This document shows positions 48,330 to 61,081 of a stretch of 64,000 nucleotides of DNA, one piece after another. Position 1 is the first letter of the stretch. Every line of letters starts with the position of its first letter. The position numbers were made by a program, and so were the translations under genes. The notes beneath the pieces are model-generated. The model saw nothing but the letters and a program-made list of their open reading frames with translations. It was not told the origin of the DNA and did no database searches. Source of the stretch: Cheiracanthium punctorium (lineage: Eukaryota > Arthropoda > Arachnida > Araneae > Cheiracanthiidae); contig JAWZYV010013168.1 in the NCBI GenBank assembly GCA_038373885.1, forward strand, positions 78,132 through 142,131. Direction: 5' to 3'.

Positions 48330-49320
48330 TACTTCTTGTAAAAAAGAGAGTTCATGAAAAGATTAATTAGAGTTTCTTGAGTCGGAGAACAAGCTTAACA
48401 AGGAGAAATATGAAGTTTTGGCAAATCAAGGTCTTGGACAAAAATGAGGGAATGTTCTCACCGAGTTTCCAGACGCTGGCATTCTAATGGCAACTTTCTG
48501 GGCTCATCGGTCGTCAATCAGGTATCTCCCACTGGGCAGACGGTCCAATCTATGTCGTCCCTAGGGTAGGGATTTCTCAGACATCAGCTAGTGCAGCAGA
48601 TCAGGTGGTCAGGTAGCTGAATGTGGCCAAATAGGAGAAGGCATCAAACCTCTAAAAGTGGTGGACCTCTAAATTCCGGAATGTACAAGGTGGGGGGCCT
48701 CAAGCCCATTTCAAAAACAAAATGGCCGAGGTGGTGGATCACTGCCATCGTGAATAGTTAAATGACGTAAAAAATAAAAAACATTTCTTAAATGATGTTT
48801 CGGTGACTAGCTGCTTGCAAAAAGGATGGTGATCACGCTGGAGTGCTTGCCCTCAGGCCATCAATGAGCTGTTAGGCTTGCAGCTGAAAAGTTAGATAAA
48901 ACCAGGAGCAATTACTGGGTCCCGCAGTGGTCTGGGCACTAAACTCCGTTCCCATAAGAACACGGCAAATGAAGCAGCATCCGGCTTGGCCAGTGCTTGG
49001 GAGGGACTTCCCCTCTCGGCCTGTCCGCTGTGGAACCGTGTACGCTAATGGGAGCTGGTGCACGTAAAATCCGTCGTGGCTCCAAATTCCTCCAAGTTGT
49101 TAAACGATACCTCTGGGGGTGCCGATTTCAGGGGGTTGGTCCCTCCTCTGGAAATAGTCCCGAGGAATAGTCCTGGAAATGGTCCCGAGCTAAGATGGAC
49201 TTCCTCCCACTGGGGCTCATTGAAATGGAAGCCGCTCCTTCGGCCCATCGCCTGCCTATCTAGGGGGATCTGTCACCACAACGCGGTTGCCAGAGGGCAT
49301 TAGCAACAACAACAACAGCA
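48330..49320. repeat. GC-richer repeat ending in an (AAC)n tail, LINE/SINE-like 3' end
   Basis: The segment 49040-49300 reads AGCTGGTGCACGTAAAATCC, GGGGGTTGGTCCCTCCTCTG and TCTAGGGGGATCTGTCACCA, and ends in AACAACAACAACAGCAA. I recall this as a repeated phrase of arthropod genomes but cannot assign its class. The simple tail favours a retroposon 3' end. The open frames on both strands here are not recognisable proteins. Confidence 0.45.
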
Positions 49321-49359
49321 ATTACTGGCACATCCGTCCACCACCGTATCTCTCCTCCG

Positions 49360-49560
49360 AATGAATCCAGTCATGCACTTTTTCTTCCATCTCGAAAGCG
49401 ACGCCGAATCCAGGGACCAATCAGCGCACACCCCTTGTCACAGCCGCGAAACTTCTAGCAGGAATCCGTCGCTTCACTTCAGGGAAAAAGAGAGGGTGAA
49501 AATGGCGGACAAAATGGAGATAACAGAAAGAAGGCAGCCATTTTGAATGGGAAAATTAAC
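49360..49560. promoter_or_regulatory. Possible promoter-like patch with inverted ATGGCG/CCATTTT motifs
   Basis: CpG-containing, relatively GC-rich DNA in an AT-rich setting. GAAAATGGCGGACAAAATGG and GCAGCCATTTTGAATGG are two opposed matches to the core of YY1-type sites. No gene is seen downstream, so it may be the control region of a decayed element. Confidence 0.25.
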
Positions 49561-50449
49561 AAAACAACAACGAAGTGCATCAAAAACGTAACGAAAATCT
49601 TACTGGGTACTACTGGACATTTTAGTGGGAGATAGCTAAAAATCTGATACAACCCTGGGTAAAGTTAGGAGTTTAAAATTAAATCGGAAGTGGGTAAAAA
49701 TAATTAAAAACCAGACTTAAACAAAAGGTTGAGAATATTACTGCAGAAAACAGGTTAAGCTATTGAGAAAAACGTAATAGTAAGCAAGCAGCAGAAGTTA
49801 CAAGAAAATTAAATTTACACCTCCGGAGATAGGGAAAACAAAGTCAGAAATAATTTAAAGCAAAAAAGGTAATTATTTAGGAAAACATAATTAAAAAAGG
49901 TAATTAGCTGTAATTAAAGAACAAAACTATTGACATTTTTAAAAGAGAAGTCACCCAGACCATTATATCTCAGAACTTAAGGTACTTAAATTATACATGA
50001 GCATCAATTACTAATATGAGAATAAAAACATTTGACAGTTGAATTAATTAGATTAAAAAAAAAAGACTGCTTAGGTTTATTTGTAAGTCAGTACTGAACG
50101 GGCAAGTGAGGAAAGGCTGAATAAAAATTATAAAGTCTCAACTAATTTCACTAAGTCCGTCAATACTAACTAACTAAAACTTTTCAGCAGACTTCACGCA
50201 CAATGGAAGCAGTTTTTAAAAGACTTGCTCAATGTATAAGACAGTATAAAAAGTTGTAAAATGATTAAAAATATTTTCAATAAGATAAAAACAGTTTTTT
50301 ATTGCAATCTTGATACTTTGAAGTCATTCATCCGGTTACAATCCGGGAAAAGCAACATAGTAAGTAAAACAGAACTTACATTATCATTTACTATTACAAA
50401 TTGAAGTATTCCTTTTGAAAAGGTAAGAGCTCACTTGAGCCGACGACTA

Positions 50450-51910
50450 TAGTACTCTCATTATCTTAACATTGTCAAATTATAAATGCTAAAAGAAAAA
50501 GAACTAAAGCAAAAACTGAGCAGCGCTAGCCAGGCATCAAAGCTAGAAGTATTTAAATCTTAGCCGCGATCGGCAAAGTACGCTAATCTAAGGACATGCG
50601 TACCGGGAGCAGGACGGCACGTGCGAGGCGTCATTGGACGATCGGTGTTAATCTGCATAAACCGAAAGTCAAAGTTAATTTGCATATGCAAAAGGAAAGT
50701 GCGTTAGCAATTGTTCACATGTAAGAAACCAATGAGGTAAGAAACTTTTAAGAGATGTTTTAAAGCATTACAGGTTAAATTAATGCTATGAATTGATTGG
50801 CCGATATTGAATTACGGCAAATAAAAGAATTTTAGAGGTTAACTTTTAGAATCAAATAAATGTGAACTGAAACTTGTTGACTGTTTGTATTTAAGCTTAA
50901 AAGAAGTATTTACGAGTAAAGTACGGTAACAAGACCAAAAATAATGCTTTAATGCCTGATAGGGCTAACATTATTTAAGCACCATCTCCCAAAAATATTA
51001 CCACTAAAGAAAGGTAGCGTCTGAGTGGATAGCAGCATATTGAAGAATGGGGACTTGAGCTGCAGATACACAGCAGCAAATGAAAGGGTCTTGACCGGAG
51101 TTTCAGCATGGAAAAATGTCTACATTTCGGATAAAATAGGGGTCTGTAAGATACGACAGATGTTAGGCCTCGAATCAGTTAACCTGGAAAAATAACCATG
51201 GCAAGGGATCTATACCAGTTACACGTAACAAAAAGAAGTAGATATCACCTGAATCATGCTGATCGCAGGTCTTTAATGACCAGAGTAGTCACTGCAAGCT
51301 CTTGAAGGGTTGCTGCCTGTTCAACCGAATTAAAGCCGAAGATTTGATAAAAACATTTACTTTATTTTTCTAAACATTTGCATGAAAATTCAACATTTAA
51401 ATATTACATTTACAAAATATCAGTTACATGCTTAACTGAATGAGCTGGATGCAATACGGCCAAAAAGAAGCTATCAAATTTTGCAATATTTAAAGTTAGG
51501 GATACATTATCAAAATTTCTTTACTAATTCATTTTAATTTTTAAGACCCTATGCCTTTAGGGAAGAAATGAAACTTAAAGATTAAACATGGCAACTTGCC
51601 ATAACACCTACAAGCCCTTGCAGGAGAGTTGCTAGTCACAGACCATCCCGAGCTGAACTGAAAAACAAGAAGTAGTGAGGAGATGCGAAACTTCCCGAGC
51701 TTATATACTAAGCTACATACCTAGCAGCCAATCAAAACGAGACACGCAAAAAGCGTCAAAAGATTTGCATACATTCACGGGCATTTAATTCTAGCTCAAG
51801 CAGAATTTGCATATGCAAAAGATCGTAATCGTTCGTAAGTGCGAACGAGCAAAAAAACTACCGTAATTTATGGAAGAAACGCCGTGGCGTTTTATGAGTT
51901 TAAAAGTTAA
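50450..51910 (-). promoter_or_regulatory. Two minus-strand promoter-like units with octamer palindromes
   Basis: TTTGCATATGCAAA, a palindrome containing the ATTTGCAT octamer, occurs at 50679-50692 and 51806-51819. Downstream on the minus strand, each has an AT box (TTTAAATAC near 50550; TATATAAG near 51702) and a CCAAT-type motif in the vicinity (50727, 51727). Surrounding similarity is loose. They could be two diverged repeats, for example LTR-like; no product is recognisable. Confidence 0.3.
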
Positions 51911-52303
51911 AAAATTGTAAGTGTAGCGTTTACGATATTTAAGAATTTTGAGCCGATCTTCAACGAAAAATCTTAAAAATTATTTAGCAATAATTTTCTC
52001 AAAAGATGGTGCACGTACTTTTTAGCGGTGCACAGAGCACAGCGTAACGAATTAAATGCGAGCCTACCCCCTTGAAAAGCGGTTTGATCCAATGCTGTGG
52101 GTGGGTACATAAACCCAGCTGATGCCTCCTCAATTAAGTAAAAAAAAAGAAGCTTGTCTACATTTTAGAACTATAATTAAATTTTGATGAAGGTTTTAAT
52201 ATATGTATTTTGATGGGCTAAAATTCCTTAAAATAGTACCGCAAAAACGCACTACCCTCGATTAACCGCACCCCTGTGTTCCAATGAATGTATTCATTGT
52301 TCT

Positions 52304-52682
52304 CAGGCCCGGACTGGCCAGGTCGGCGATCGCCGAAAGCCTCCGGCATAAGGGAGGGCCCCAGCGAGGCCTCCCCTAAATGGATATACTACTTTATAAT
52401 TAAAGTAATTTGATATACATCAGAGTATTGTACCAAAGTAGTTCGATTGTTTATTTCTTTGTAATCCCTTTTACACAGTGGCATTGCGAAGGACCCCATA
52501 GACCACGGGATCGCCGAAGAATCAGGGGCCCCATTAGCTTTAAAATAGTTAAATATGGTTTTAGGCAAGTAAACCTAATTTTCAAATATTACATATCCTA
52601 ATATTCTATTCCCTCCAAATTCACCAGTAAGGAGCCCCTTTTCAATAGCCGAGGACCCCCCATAGGAGCCAGTCTGGGCCTG
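52304..52682. mobile_element. hAT-like MITE, 379 bp, perfect 8-bp duplication
   Basis: Ends CAGGCCCGGACTGGCC and, inverted, CAGGCCCAGACTGGCT. ATTGTTCT at 52296-52303 and 52683-52690. Full-length reference for the partial copy at 38071. Confidence 0.93.
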
Positions 52683-52753
52683 ATTGTTCTTAAAATACTG
52701 AATCTCAACCAAAACTAGTCTGTTGCGCCCGGTGCGAATTTAACCATTCTATC

Positions 52754-52790
52754 CCCCCCCCCCCCCCAAAAAAAAAAAAAAAAAAAAAAA
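52754..52790. repeat. C-run then A-run
   Basis: About 15 C followed by about 22 A, the same compound form as 19141-19185. Confidence 0.8.
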
Positions 52791-55497
52791 TTCACCTGAA
52801 AGTTTAACTATAAGTTATTTTTGTTTTTTTCGCCGTGCAGCTTTGCGCCCTGTGAAGGAGCACTGTACCGAATAAACACTGCCTTACGCTATTATTACAG
52901 TAAAAACTCAACTACGAGTAATTGGCAAGCTCAAGAAAGGCTGAGTGCTTTTAAAATAAACCCCAACATCAAAAGTAATAATGAATAGAAAAATCAAGAG
53001 TTATCACGCAACATTCAAAGCTTAAAACAAACAAATTGCTGAAGCACGCTCATTACGTAATCAACAGCTGGCCGTTCGCGAAAAAAAAAAATTGTTTACT
53101 TTTGACTGGAGCCGGCTGGCTGTTTTGTTTTAACAGCATGTGCTATACTGTCCGAATTTTTAGCGAATGCAAGAAGTTTTTTACAAGTTATTTATTTATT
53201 TCTACAAATTCGCCTTTGTGTATATAAAAACTGATGTTTTACACGAAATCCGACAATGATTATTTGAAAATGAAAATTGTAAGCTTCATAAAATAACGGT
53301 AAATACTTTAAAACATATGGGAAAGGGGGAAAAAGATGTTTTTACCGTTTATCCACCCGCCCCTCCCGAAATATATTCCAGTGCGATGTTTCTTTTTTTT
53401 TTTTTTCGGAGGGGGGGGGGGGTCGCGGCTGCGGCGTTTCTGATAATTTTCTTCTTAATTAAGCTCATTTTTGTGAGTGCGGCGCTTACGACGGGTGCGG
53501 TGTTTCTTCCATAAATTACGGTACTGAATGCCGAATTACAGGCAAACGAGGAACATCTCAACTTTGAGTTTTTCACGATACATCCTGTCATTTTGTAAAC
53601 AATACCATGCAAGTACGCATTCAGGGAGAGAGGAAGAAACCGGGATGTTTCCAGGTTATACAATTAAAATTAAGTTGAGTATTTTACGTAGGAGTTATAT
53701 TTTAAAACTAAAGCTATTATACTTAGTTATAAGAAGTTCAGGAGAGGGAAAAGTTTAATCTTGTTCAAAAACGGAACTATTTTTAAAATACTTTCGAAAT
53801 TTAATAACTAATTTAAAATTACGTTTAAGCAGAGTTAAGTTTATTTTAAAAGGACATGAAACATCCAACAGCTCTGGTGGCTCATGTTCGCACCCGCATT
53901 GATGAAGGAAGCAGTTCTGGGGATGATGATGTCAATTCGCTCGCTGTGCCATTATGCCATTAATATTCGAAATTCACATTCTCCTTGCTCCTTTAAAAAT
54001 AGAGGATGTTACATCGCTGGCCTGACATCTAACTGGCTACCATTCTTCGGTAAGCTGCCGACTTCTACGTCCTACTCACTATGCATCCCCAGCTCATCTG
54101 ACTGGCCGTTGCCCGCAACCAAAGCTGCTCCCTCCAACGCAAAGAGGCTTTTTGCATGGCGAGAGGAGAGAATGACCAAGATGGCGATCTCGGACCCCAA
54201 GATGACAAGAATTTTGAAAGGCCACGCTGCCAGAAATGTAGTTTAGTGAAAATTTGAACCAGTACTCAAACCGACACAAAATAGCATAAACTGCACAGAA
54301 AAAAAAAAAAGAAAAAAAACTTAAATGATGTGAACACATAAGGGGGCCCATCATATGGTGAAGAGAGGAAGAGAAAAGGGGCAACTGAAATTTGTTATTG
54401 AAGAAAACAGACTTTAAGGCAAAAATAAACAAATGAACAAAGCAGATATAATTAATTAATTTAGAGAAAAACATTTAAAGAGGGAGAGCACACTATTATA
54501 AACAATATAAGTTAAGCAAAATACCAATTGGATAATTGTAAAACTATTGTGTAATACTTAAAACTGATATATATTTTAAAAAAAACCAGTATTAATTAAA
54601 CTGAACACCTCAGTAAATCTTGCTAAAACTAATTATCAACTGTTTACTTTAGGCCCTAAATCTTTCGATATTAGTCTGCATCATGGACATAAACAGTTGA
54701 GTAGAACCTCGATTCATAGTTTTTCATGAGGTATGTAGGAAAAAACAATGAATGCGGGAAAACGACAAATGCGGGTTAAAGTCAAAATGTGAAGACTGTA
54801 TACAACCAAATACTAATTTGTTACAAAACTGTAAAACAAATAAATTGAGGATGAAAATTAAGTCATACTTGTTTAAAAAAAAATCAGTAATTTTATGTTG
54901 GGCTTTTCATCGTTTTTTTTAATTAAACAGTAAAATTTCCAGATTTACAATATTTTTCTGGATCTTTTCTGTGATTTTATGTTTGTATAAAGAAGTTCAT
55001 ACAGTGTCAAATATCGTTATTGCTTCAGACAAACTTCATACTAGTGTAGGCTTAGCATTGGCATGAACATTATCCTCTGCTTCGTCATTATTTTCATTTT
55101 TTGCATCATCACACATTTCTTCCATGTTTAGGATACTGTATGTCTCAACATCTTGATTAATGGAAATATAATCATTAAATTTCACGCTATACACATCTTC
55201 TTCAACACGCAACCACTGTTCATCTGATCATCATCAAACCAAGAAATCTTATCAAGAAGCAATTACAGTTTGTATGCCATATGGATCCACTTTCAATTTC
55301 ATTTTGGTCAGAAGACAAATTTTACATCAATGAGTGGAAGAAAGTCATTTTTTGAGGAACGATACATGCAGGTTTCTTGTTTAAATATCTACCCGACATG
55401 ACAATAAACTGAATAAAATAATTTATTTAGAGTTTACTTTTACACGAGTACAGTACAGTACACCTATTGAAATTTGAAGGGTCAGTTAAAAGAATCG
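52791..55497. other. No gene recognised; GC-richer patch at 53880-54250
   Basis: A 120-codon + strand frame (53884-54246) and an overlapping minus-strand frame (54094-54474) both lack family motifs and a plausible exon context. AAGATGGCGATC lies at 54178. The rest is AT-rich. Confidence 0.35.
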
Positions 55498-55870
55498 CCG
55501 CTCAGGTGGTGTAGTGGATAACATTTGCATAAATTGGCATGCAACATCATGTTCAGGGGGCAAAATGTTTCCTATTGCAGAAAATACCATTTTGATATTG
55601 GTGATATCTGAATTTTCTTGAATTGTAGTGGGCAATTGCCCCCTCTTGACCTTAGTGAGTTATGTCTGTGATGGCCAAAAAACCACTCTATCACGTCATG
55701 AGTCCAGGTTCGATTCCCAGTATGGGCTGGGGTGTTAACTCGTTAGTCTTTTCATAGAAGTAACTTTATCTGCCTGTTTGGCACTCCCATAATAGAATGG
55801 CCAATGTATTTCAGTCTCTTGTTATGGCAAATGCCAACTCAGCAAGTGCCCACTCTTTATTTAAATAATA
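55498..55870 (+). mobile_element. tRNA-derived SINE, copy 1 (with an internal insertion)
   Basis: GCTCAGGTGGTGTAGTGG resembles a tRNA A box, and GGTTCGATTCC (55707-55717) is a perfect B box, the two parts of a pol III promoter. The body AGTATGGGCTGGGGTGTTAA..CCCATAATAGAATGG..CAAATGCCAACTCAGCAAGT matches 62912-63120. About 150 bp of unrelated sequence, including GGGCAATTGCCCCC, lies between the boxes. It ends in an A-rich tail. Confidence 0.8.
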
Positions 55871-55914
55871 AAAAAAAGTTGAAAGAATTGCACAGTGCTA
55901 AAATCAATCATTAA

Positions 55915-56351
55915 CCCCAACAGTTTCATTTTTTTCCTAAATTCGGTCCCAAAAATGTCATTTTTTTTTATTGCATTTTTTTGTTCATTTTACATTTTTA
56001 AGTAAAGATATGTTATTAAAATTAATGTTTCTAATATTTTTAAGCATTTATTATAACTTTTTTTCTTTAATGAAAATAATCTATTTTCCCTGCAAGTTGT
56101 TTTTTTCCCTACGTGAACGCCAAACGAGGAAGTCACATTTGCAGGTAAAATAGTACAATTACTTTATTTTCGATTACAATTCAATTGTTTTCTTAAAAAA
56201 CATCTACACGAATAATTTGTTACTAAAAATAGAAAACATACGGGTGAAACAGTGAAAGCCAAATATACAGATTGCCCATACACCATACGGGCAAATCAGT
56301 AAAGGCGCGATAGCCGTGCCCATACGGCATACGGGCAAAACAGGGAAGGGG
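55915..56351. mobile_element. TTAA-target element, 437 bp (probable piggyBac MITE)
   Basis: TTAA at 55911-55914 and 56352-56355. Ends CCCCAACAGTTTCA and, inverted, CCCCTTCCCTGTTTTGCCC are only partly similar. Three subterminal repeats of ACGGGYRAAWCAG occur at 56240-56345. The short + strand frame inside (55971-56153) has no recognisable motif. Confidence 0.6.
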
Positions 56352-56396
56352 TTAAAAAAATAATAATTAAGAGGTATTAAATACTTTAATGTTTAT

Positions 56397-57550
56397 AGTT
56401 AACTTATAAAATTGATTACCACATTTGTCCGGAAATATATTTTGACCGCACTTTAACGACCATCCTCAGCCCTTTGCTTCTCCATTGTGAATGGCGATGG
56501 TGACTGTCTTGCCTCCTTCTCGGATCTTTCGCCGCATGACGTCACTCCATATGTCATTGATGTTAGCATGGGTTGTGTCGTTGATGCTGCCCTCTGTTGT
56601 TATTATTTCCAATGATTCTCATAGGTAAGCGTAGGAACGGTTTTATTAAAGTTAGCGATGTTTTGAATTCCCTCAAAATCGTTTGTGATAGGTTTACTTA
56701 AAACGAAGCAGGATAAAGCTGTAGATTGTGTGTTAAACTTGATATCGTTAATGTGTTCTGTTTTGCGGTCTTTTATTTTTCATTTGGTTACTCCGATGTA
56801 ACATCCGGTTTTTTTTATATCGTTATATGTTAAGTTAATTTTATAAATTCCTGCTGTTTCGGTGGGGTTAATTTTGTCTTTTTCGGATCTTGCATGTTAG
56901 AAAATGGTTTGATTAGGTTTGATAGGTATCCGGATATTTTTCTTTATTGTAGAGTGTGAAATTTTGCCAGCTATTCCTCTACAAAAGGGAATAACGGAAG
57001 TAAATTTTAATTTTGGTTTTTGCCTATTGTTAATTGTATTTAGTTTTTTTTTTTCGTTCTTTAACAAGTTTATATAAAATGTTCTGTGGGTAATCTGCTT
57101 CATGGCATTGCATCTTGAAATTCGAGTTCGTTATGTAGGAGATTTTCATTTGAGCAAATTAATGTGTGATCTATGTATGACCTAATTGCTGCGATTTTAT
57201 AGTTAAAGGGAGTATTAGATTTAAAATTGGTTATTGCGGTATTACTTTAAGGTTTCCGATAAACGGTGGTTTGTAGATCATGCTTTTTGTTTTTCATAAT
57301 TCTGACATCAATGAAATTTTATAATATTATTTTCTTTTTCAAAAGTAAATTTTATATTGGGGTCAAGTTCGTTTAACTTTTTCACAATGTTGTCGTCTGT
57401 GATGACGGCAAATATATCATTGACGTATCGCAACCATAATCGAAAAGAGTTGTTAATTTGTTGGATGTCTTTCAGATAGTCATAGGAGGCATAGTTAAAA
57501 CTTGTTAAAACAAGACAAAACCATAAAAATAGCCCGGTACTGGCTTGCAT
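56397..57550 (-). pseudogene. Penelope-like element, RT palm + linker + GIY-YIG nuclease
   Basis: Read right to left, 57550-57308 encodes FRLWLRYVNDIFAVITDDN, the RT catalytic core with YVND in place of YVDD. 57103-56897 encodes KLKFTSVIPFCRGIAGKI and IRIPIKPNQTIF, the Penelope linker. About 56865-56600 encodes ETAGIYKINLTYND and KTGCYIGVTK, the GIY-YIG nuclease, then KIKDRKTEHINDIKFN after an in-frame TGA. The lost catalytic Asp, frame breaks and missing N-terminus make it dead. RT plus GIY-YIG is the defining Penelope architecture. The 5' side is cut by an insertion at 57555. Confidence 0.9.
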
Positions 57551-57554
57551 ATTT

Positions 57555-58243
57555 CAGGGATGTGCCAGCTGCTCCAATTGCTCCAAAGTATGCCAAATCA
57601 ATCCTGATGCGCCAATCTGCTACAAAAAGATCGTTTTTGGACATTTTTGCTCCAAATTCAGCAAAATTGCTCCATTTTTTATTTTTCCATATGTGTTGAA
57701 AATGTTGGTAAATCTCCTGAATTTTTACAAAACTCATCATTCTAAGCCTTCTAATTTCAATCTTTCTCTGTTGATCCTAGAAAGAAATATTTTTTCTTTT
57801 GCATTCCTTTGTTTTAACCTCCAATGCCTTAAGAGTAAATATTGACCCCTGTTTTAAATTTAATTTTGTGTAAATTGGTAATTTTTTGATACCAAATTTT
57901 TTATAAGCCGCTGATGGTAGTTAATATAGTTTAGTAAATATTGTATTTTTGATTTAAAATAGATATTTTGCATAACAATGCATAAAATAACGGAATTTTT
58001 TTATTTATTTCACAAGCTTCTCACTCTCCTCCCCCACCCCCCAAAAACTAGATTTTGCTATTAGCTGAGAGTTTTTAAGAACCTCCTTAATTTTCATTTT
58101 TTTTAGATTGGCATTCTTTAATGACTTTTCCCTTTCTCTCCAAAAATATTTTGTATTTCAAAAGTGACTTTTTTGTGCTCCAAATTGCTCCAAAAAAATA
58201 TTTTTTCTTGCTCCAAAATTTAATTTCAGCTGGCTCATCCCTG
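57555..58243. mobile_element. hAT-like insertion, 689 bp, inside the Penelope pair
   Basis: Ends CAGGGATGTGCCAGCTG and, inverted, CAGGGATGAGCCAGCTG. ATATTT lies directly outside both ends (57549-57554, 58244-58249); hAT duplications are usually 8 bp, so 2 bp may have drifted. GCTCCAA motifs repeat at both ends. Confidence 0.82.
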
Positions 58244-58282
58244 ATATTTAAAAGATTAAAAAGTAATATGGAGGATATTCCA

Positions 58283-58676
58283 TAGTTAACTTATAAAATT
58301 GATTACCACATTCCTCCGGAAATATATTTCGACTGCACTTTCACGGCCATCCTCAATCCTTCACTTCTCTAGTGTAAATTGTGCCAATGACTGTCTCTCC
58401 TCCTTCTCGGATCTTTCGCCACATGACGTCACTCCATCTGCCATTGATGTTAGCGTGGGTTGTATCGTTGATGCTGAACTCTGTTGTTACTATTTCCAAT
58501 GATTCTCGTAGGTAAGCATAGGAATGGTTATTAAAGTTAGCGATTTTTTGAATTCCCTCAAAATTTATTGTGATAGGTTTACTTAAAGCGAGGCAGGATA
58601 AAGCTGTGGATTGTTTGTTAAACTTGATATCGTTAATATGTCCTGTTTTGCGGTCTTTTATTTTTCGTTTGGTCCC
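58283..58676 (-). pseudogene. Penelope-like element, second (partial tandem) 3' copy
   Basis: A direct repeat of 56397-56790, with the same 3' tail (GTTAACTTATAAAATTGATT) and GIY-YIG C-terminal codons KRKIKDRKTGHINDIKFN, in the same orientation. Here the codon that is TGA in the other copy is intact (CGA). Partial head-to-tail copies are a known arrangement for Penelope-like elements. Confidence 0.88.
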
Positions 58677-59666
58677 TATTTGGAATGAAGGTAGTACATC
58701 TTAACAAAACAAATATTGTTTTCATTCCTCTTTCACTGCTTGGAAATCTGACATCAGGTTTACTGCAGGGTGTCTACTGGAGTCAGGGCCGGTTTTAGGC
58801 ATTTTACAGGCGTAGGCGAGAACTGATTTTACGCCCCTTCATGTGACAGATGGTTTTACGCCCCTTCATATGTGAGATGTTTTACGCCCCCCCCCCACCC
58901 CTTCTTTCAACTGCTTCCCTTACCACTCCCCTGCCCCGTGATCAGAAAAGCACTAAAAGTAATTTAATAAAATTGAAGTATGTGTTTTTAAATTTTATGA
59001 AATTTATGTACTGTTAAAAGTTTGCAAAATATTAAAAGATAAAGCGTCCTTATTATTTTCTCTCAATATCACGAATCTATTAGGTTGTAACAAAAGTTTC
59101 CCACCACCGTAAACATCGTCAGAAAACAGTTCGCGTTGGCGTATTTGCTCATATTTTGTCAAATGATTTTTGGCATTTGAAAGAAAGAGACTTACTTTAT
59201 AACACTGTGTTTTGAAACCTGCAAAAAAATATAGTTATCATTAAGTACAAGGTGTGTCAAATGGAACTATCACTCTAGAGGATTGGAACCATCATTTACT
59301 TCCAGTTGTTGCAAAAATTCAGCTACGAATATCAACGATTAATGAATACAGCTTTAAATACTATTGTTGCATCCCTGACACTGTGCAGGTTTGGTACCGA
59401 AAGATCAAAAAGAGTTATCTAAGGAGTTAGAAGTTAGTTTTTCAAGCAGATTTGGCGGAAAACTTTCGTTACAACCTGATATTTGAAAATTATTAATTGA
59501 TATAATTATACAATTAATATAATTTTTGAGATGACTCATAATAATGAAAATAAAATCCACACTACTAGAGTAAAAGGATTTTCACAATTAAATATTAAAA
59601 TTCATGCTATGCTTTAATAGTCATTGAAATTTAATGGCAAAATTTTAGATGTAAACATGTAATCAG
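58677..59666. other. Repeat scraps; no gene
   Basis: TGCAGGGTGTCTACTGGAGTC at 58764 is a left end of the CAGGGTGTCTACC family, cut immediately by AGGGCCGGTTTTAGGC (58788), which resembles another hAT end. TTTTACGCCCCTTCATRTG is then repeated in tandem (58830-58890). The remainder is AT-rich. Confidence 0.5.
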
Positions 59667-61081
59667 TGGCGGACTAACGCTAAGTGAGGCCCGGGTCGTT
59701 TGGGGACCCCTTTCAAAATTATATTTTTCAACCGAAAATTACATTTTAAAGTTAACGTTCATAACTGAAAAAAAAAAAAAATCTGGAAAAATTCTATTTT
59801 TTTTTTTTTTTACTTTTACATTTTGGTAAAATCGAAAAATAGTCTGCTTTGACTGGCTCGTAGAAAATTAGTAAATTAGCTCACGTGAAACTAAAACTCA
59901 TTTTATTTTTCTGGTAGTGGGCTGGCCCAAAGCATGGAATAATGATAACATAACTCAGTACATTTAAAACTTTTAACTACCTACACTTCGCATATTAAAG
60001 CATACCTAAACCACCGAACCTTAAACTTAAATTTGCTTTGAAAGGAAATAGTTTATTCTGTTGAAGACACTTTTAATCAACGGAAACCTGTTTTTAGAGG
60101 AAAAATATTTCGGTACCTTTCGATTCCATTTAAATCCACCTTGTGATCCCAGGGTTATTTTTTGCGACCCCATTTGAGGTAGCAATCCAAAGATTGATAA
60201 CCATTAGATTACAGAATTACCAAATAATAATAATTATAATAGAATACTGATTTAAACATTTTTAAAATAAAAATGTCTCGCCATTTTTAATAAATTGCTT
60301 TTTAGTTTCTGGAACTTTTATGTGATTAGTTGTAAAATACAATTTATGTTCTTTACACGCATTTTATATAATTTAGTTTTTCTTCAAATTTCAGTATTCT
60401 TTAAATTATAAGCACTTCTGATGAAATTAATGGACAAAAATTTCCATATTTGATTTATTAAATATTACATTTATATTCAAAGAACGAGGGCTTAGGTCTG
60501 ATTTACACAAAAATGCACCATTAAAGACGTAGAGAAACTATATACAATCAATATTTCTCACAATTAAAGAATTACATTCATATTGAAAGCAGTTGTTTTT
60601 AAATAAATATAAAATTGTAAAGCATAAAATCTAAAATAAAGAATCTAAATATATCAAATTGTTTTTGAAACAGAGATGCTTATTTAAACCAAAAAGAAGA
60701 CACCTAATTTTACAGATTTTGCAGTATTTAACTAATAATTGATGTTTACATTCCAAAAGCCTTATTTGTAGCTCGAAATTCTACTAAGACATTGCATAAG
60801 TGAATATATTAGTTACATATAAAAGGCTGTTATAATAAATATGAATATAAAATACAGCACAGATTTAGATAACTATTGATTTGAAGAAAAAAAGTGTAAT
60901 TCCAGCGGTTTCCTTATAACAGTTAATACAAGAGTAAAAAATACTTAGAAAATGTATTTTGTTAAAAGACATGGAGGACAAAACGCAATGAAGAATTGCT
61001 GGTGCACAAGACATTAAAATTGTTACATACTGAAAAGTAAGTAGTGAATTTTTTTATTCATTTAAATTACAATACCATACT

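Noticed and set aside
50450..51910. LTR retrotransposon with two LTRs
   Set aside because: No TG..CA ends, primer-binding site, polypurine tract or gag-pol residue is visible, so it is only listed as promoter-like units.
53884..54474. Overlapping 120-codon (+) and 126-codon (-) open frames
   Set aside because: Neither shows a family motif, splice context or codon signal; they coincide with a GC-richer patch where chance frames lengthen.
55700..55720. Possible functional tRNA gene from the B-box match
   Set aside because: No cloverleaf can be drawn and the A box is about 190 bp away; the collinear copy at 62912 shows it is a SINE.
58299..58502. 67-codon + strand frame and its relative near 56413
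   Set aside because: It is the antisense of the Penelope-like 3' region, repeated because the DNA is repeated.
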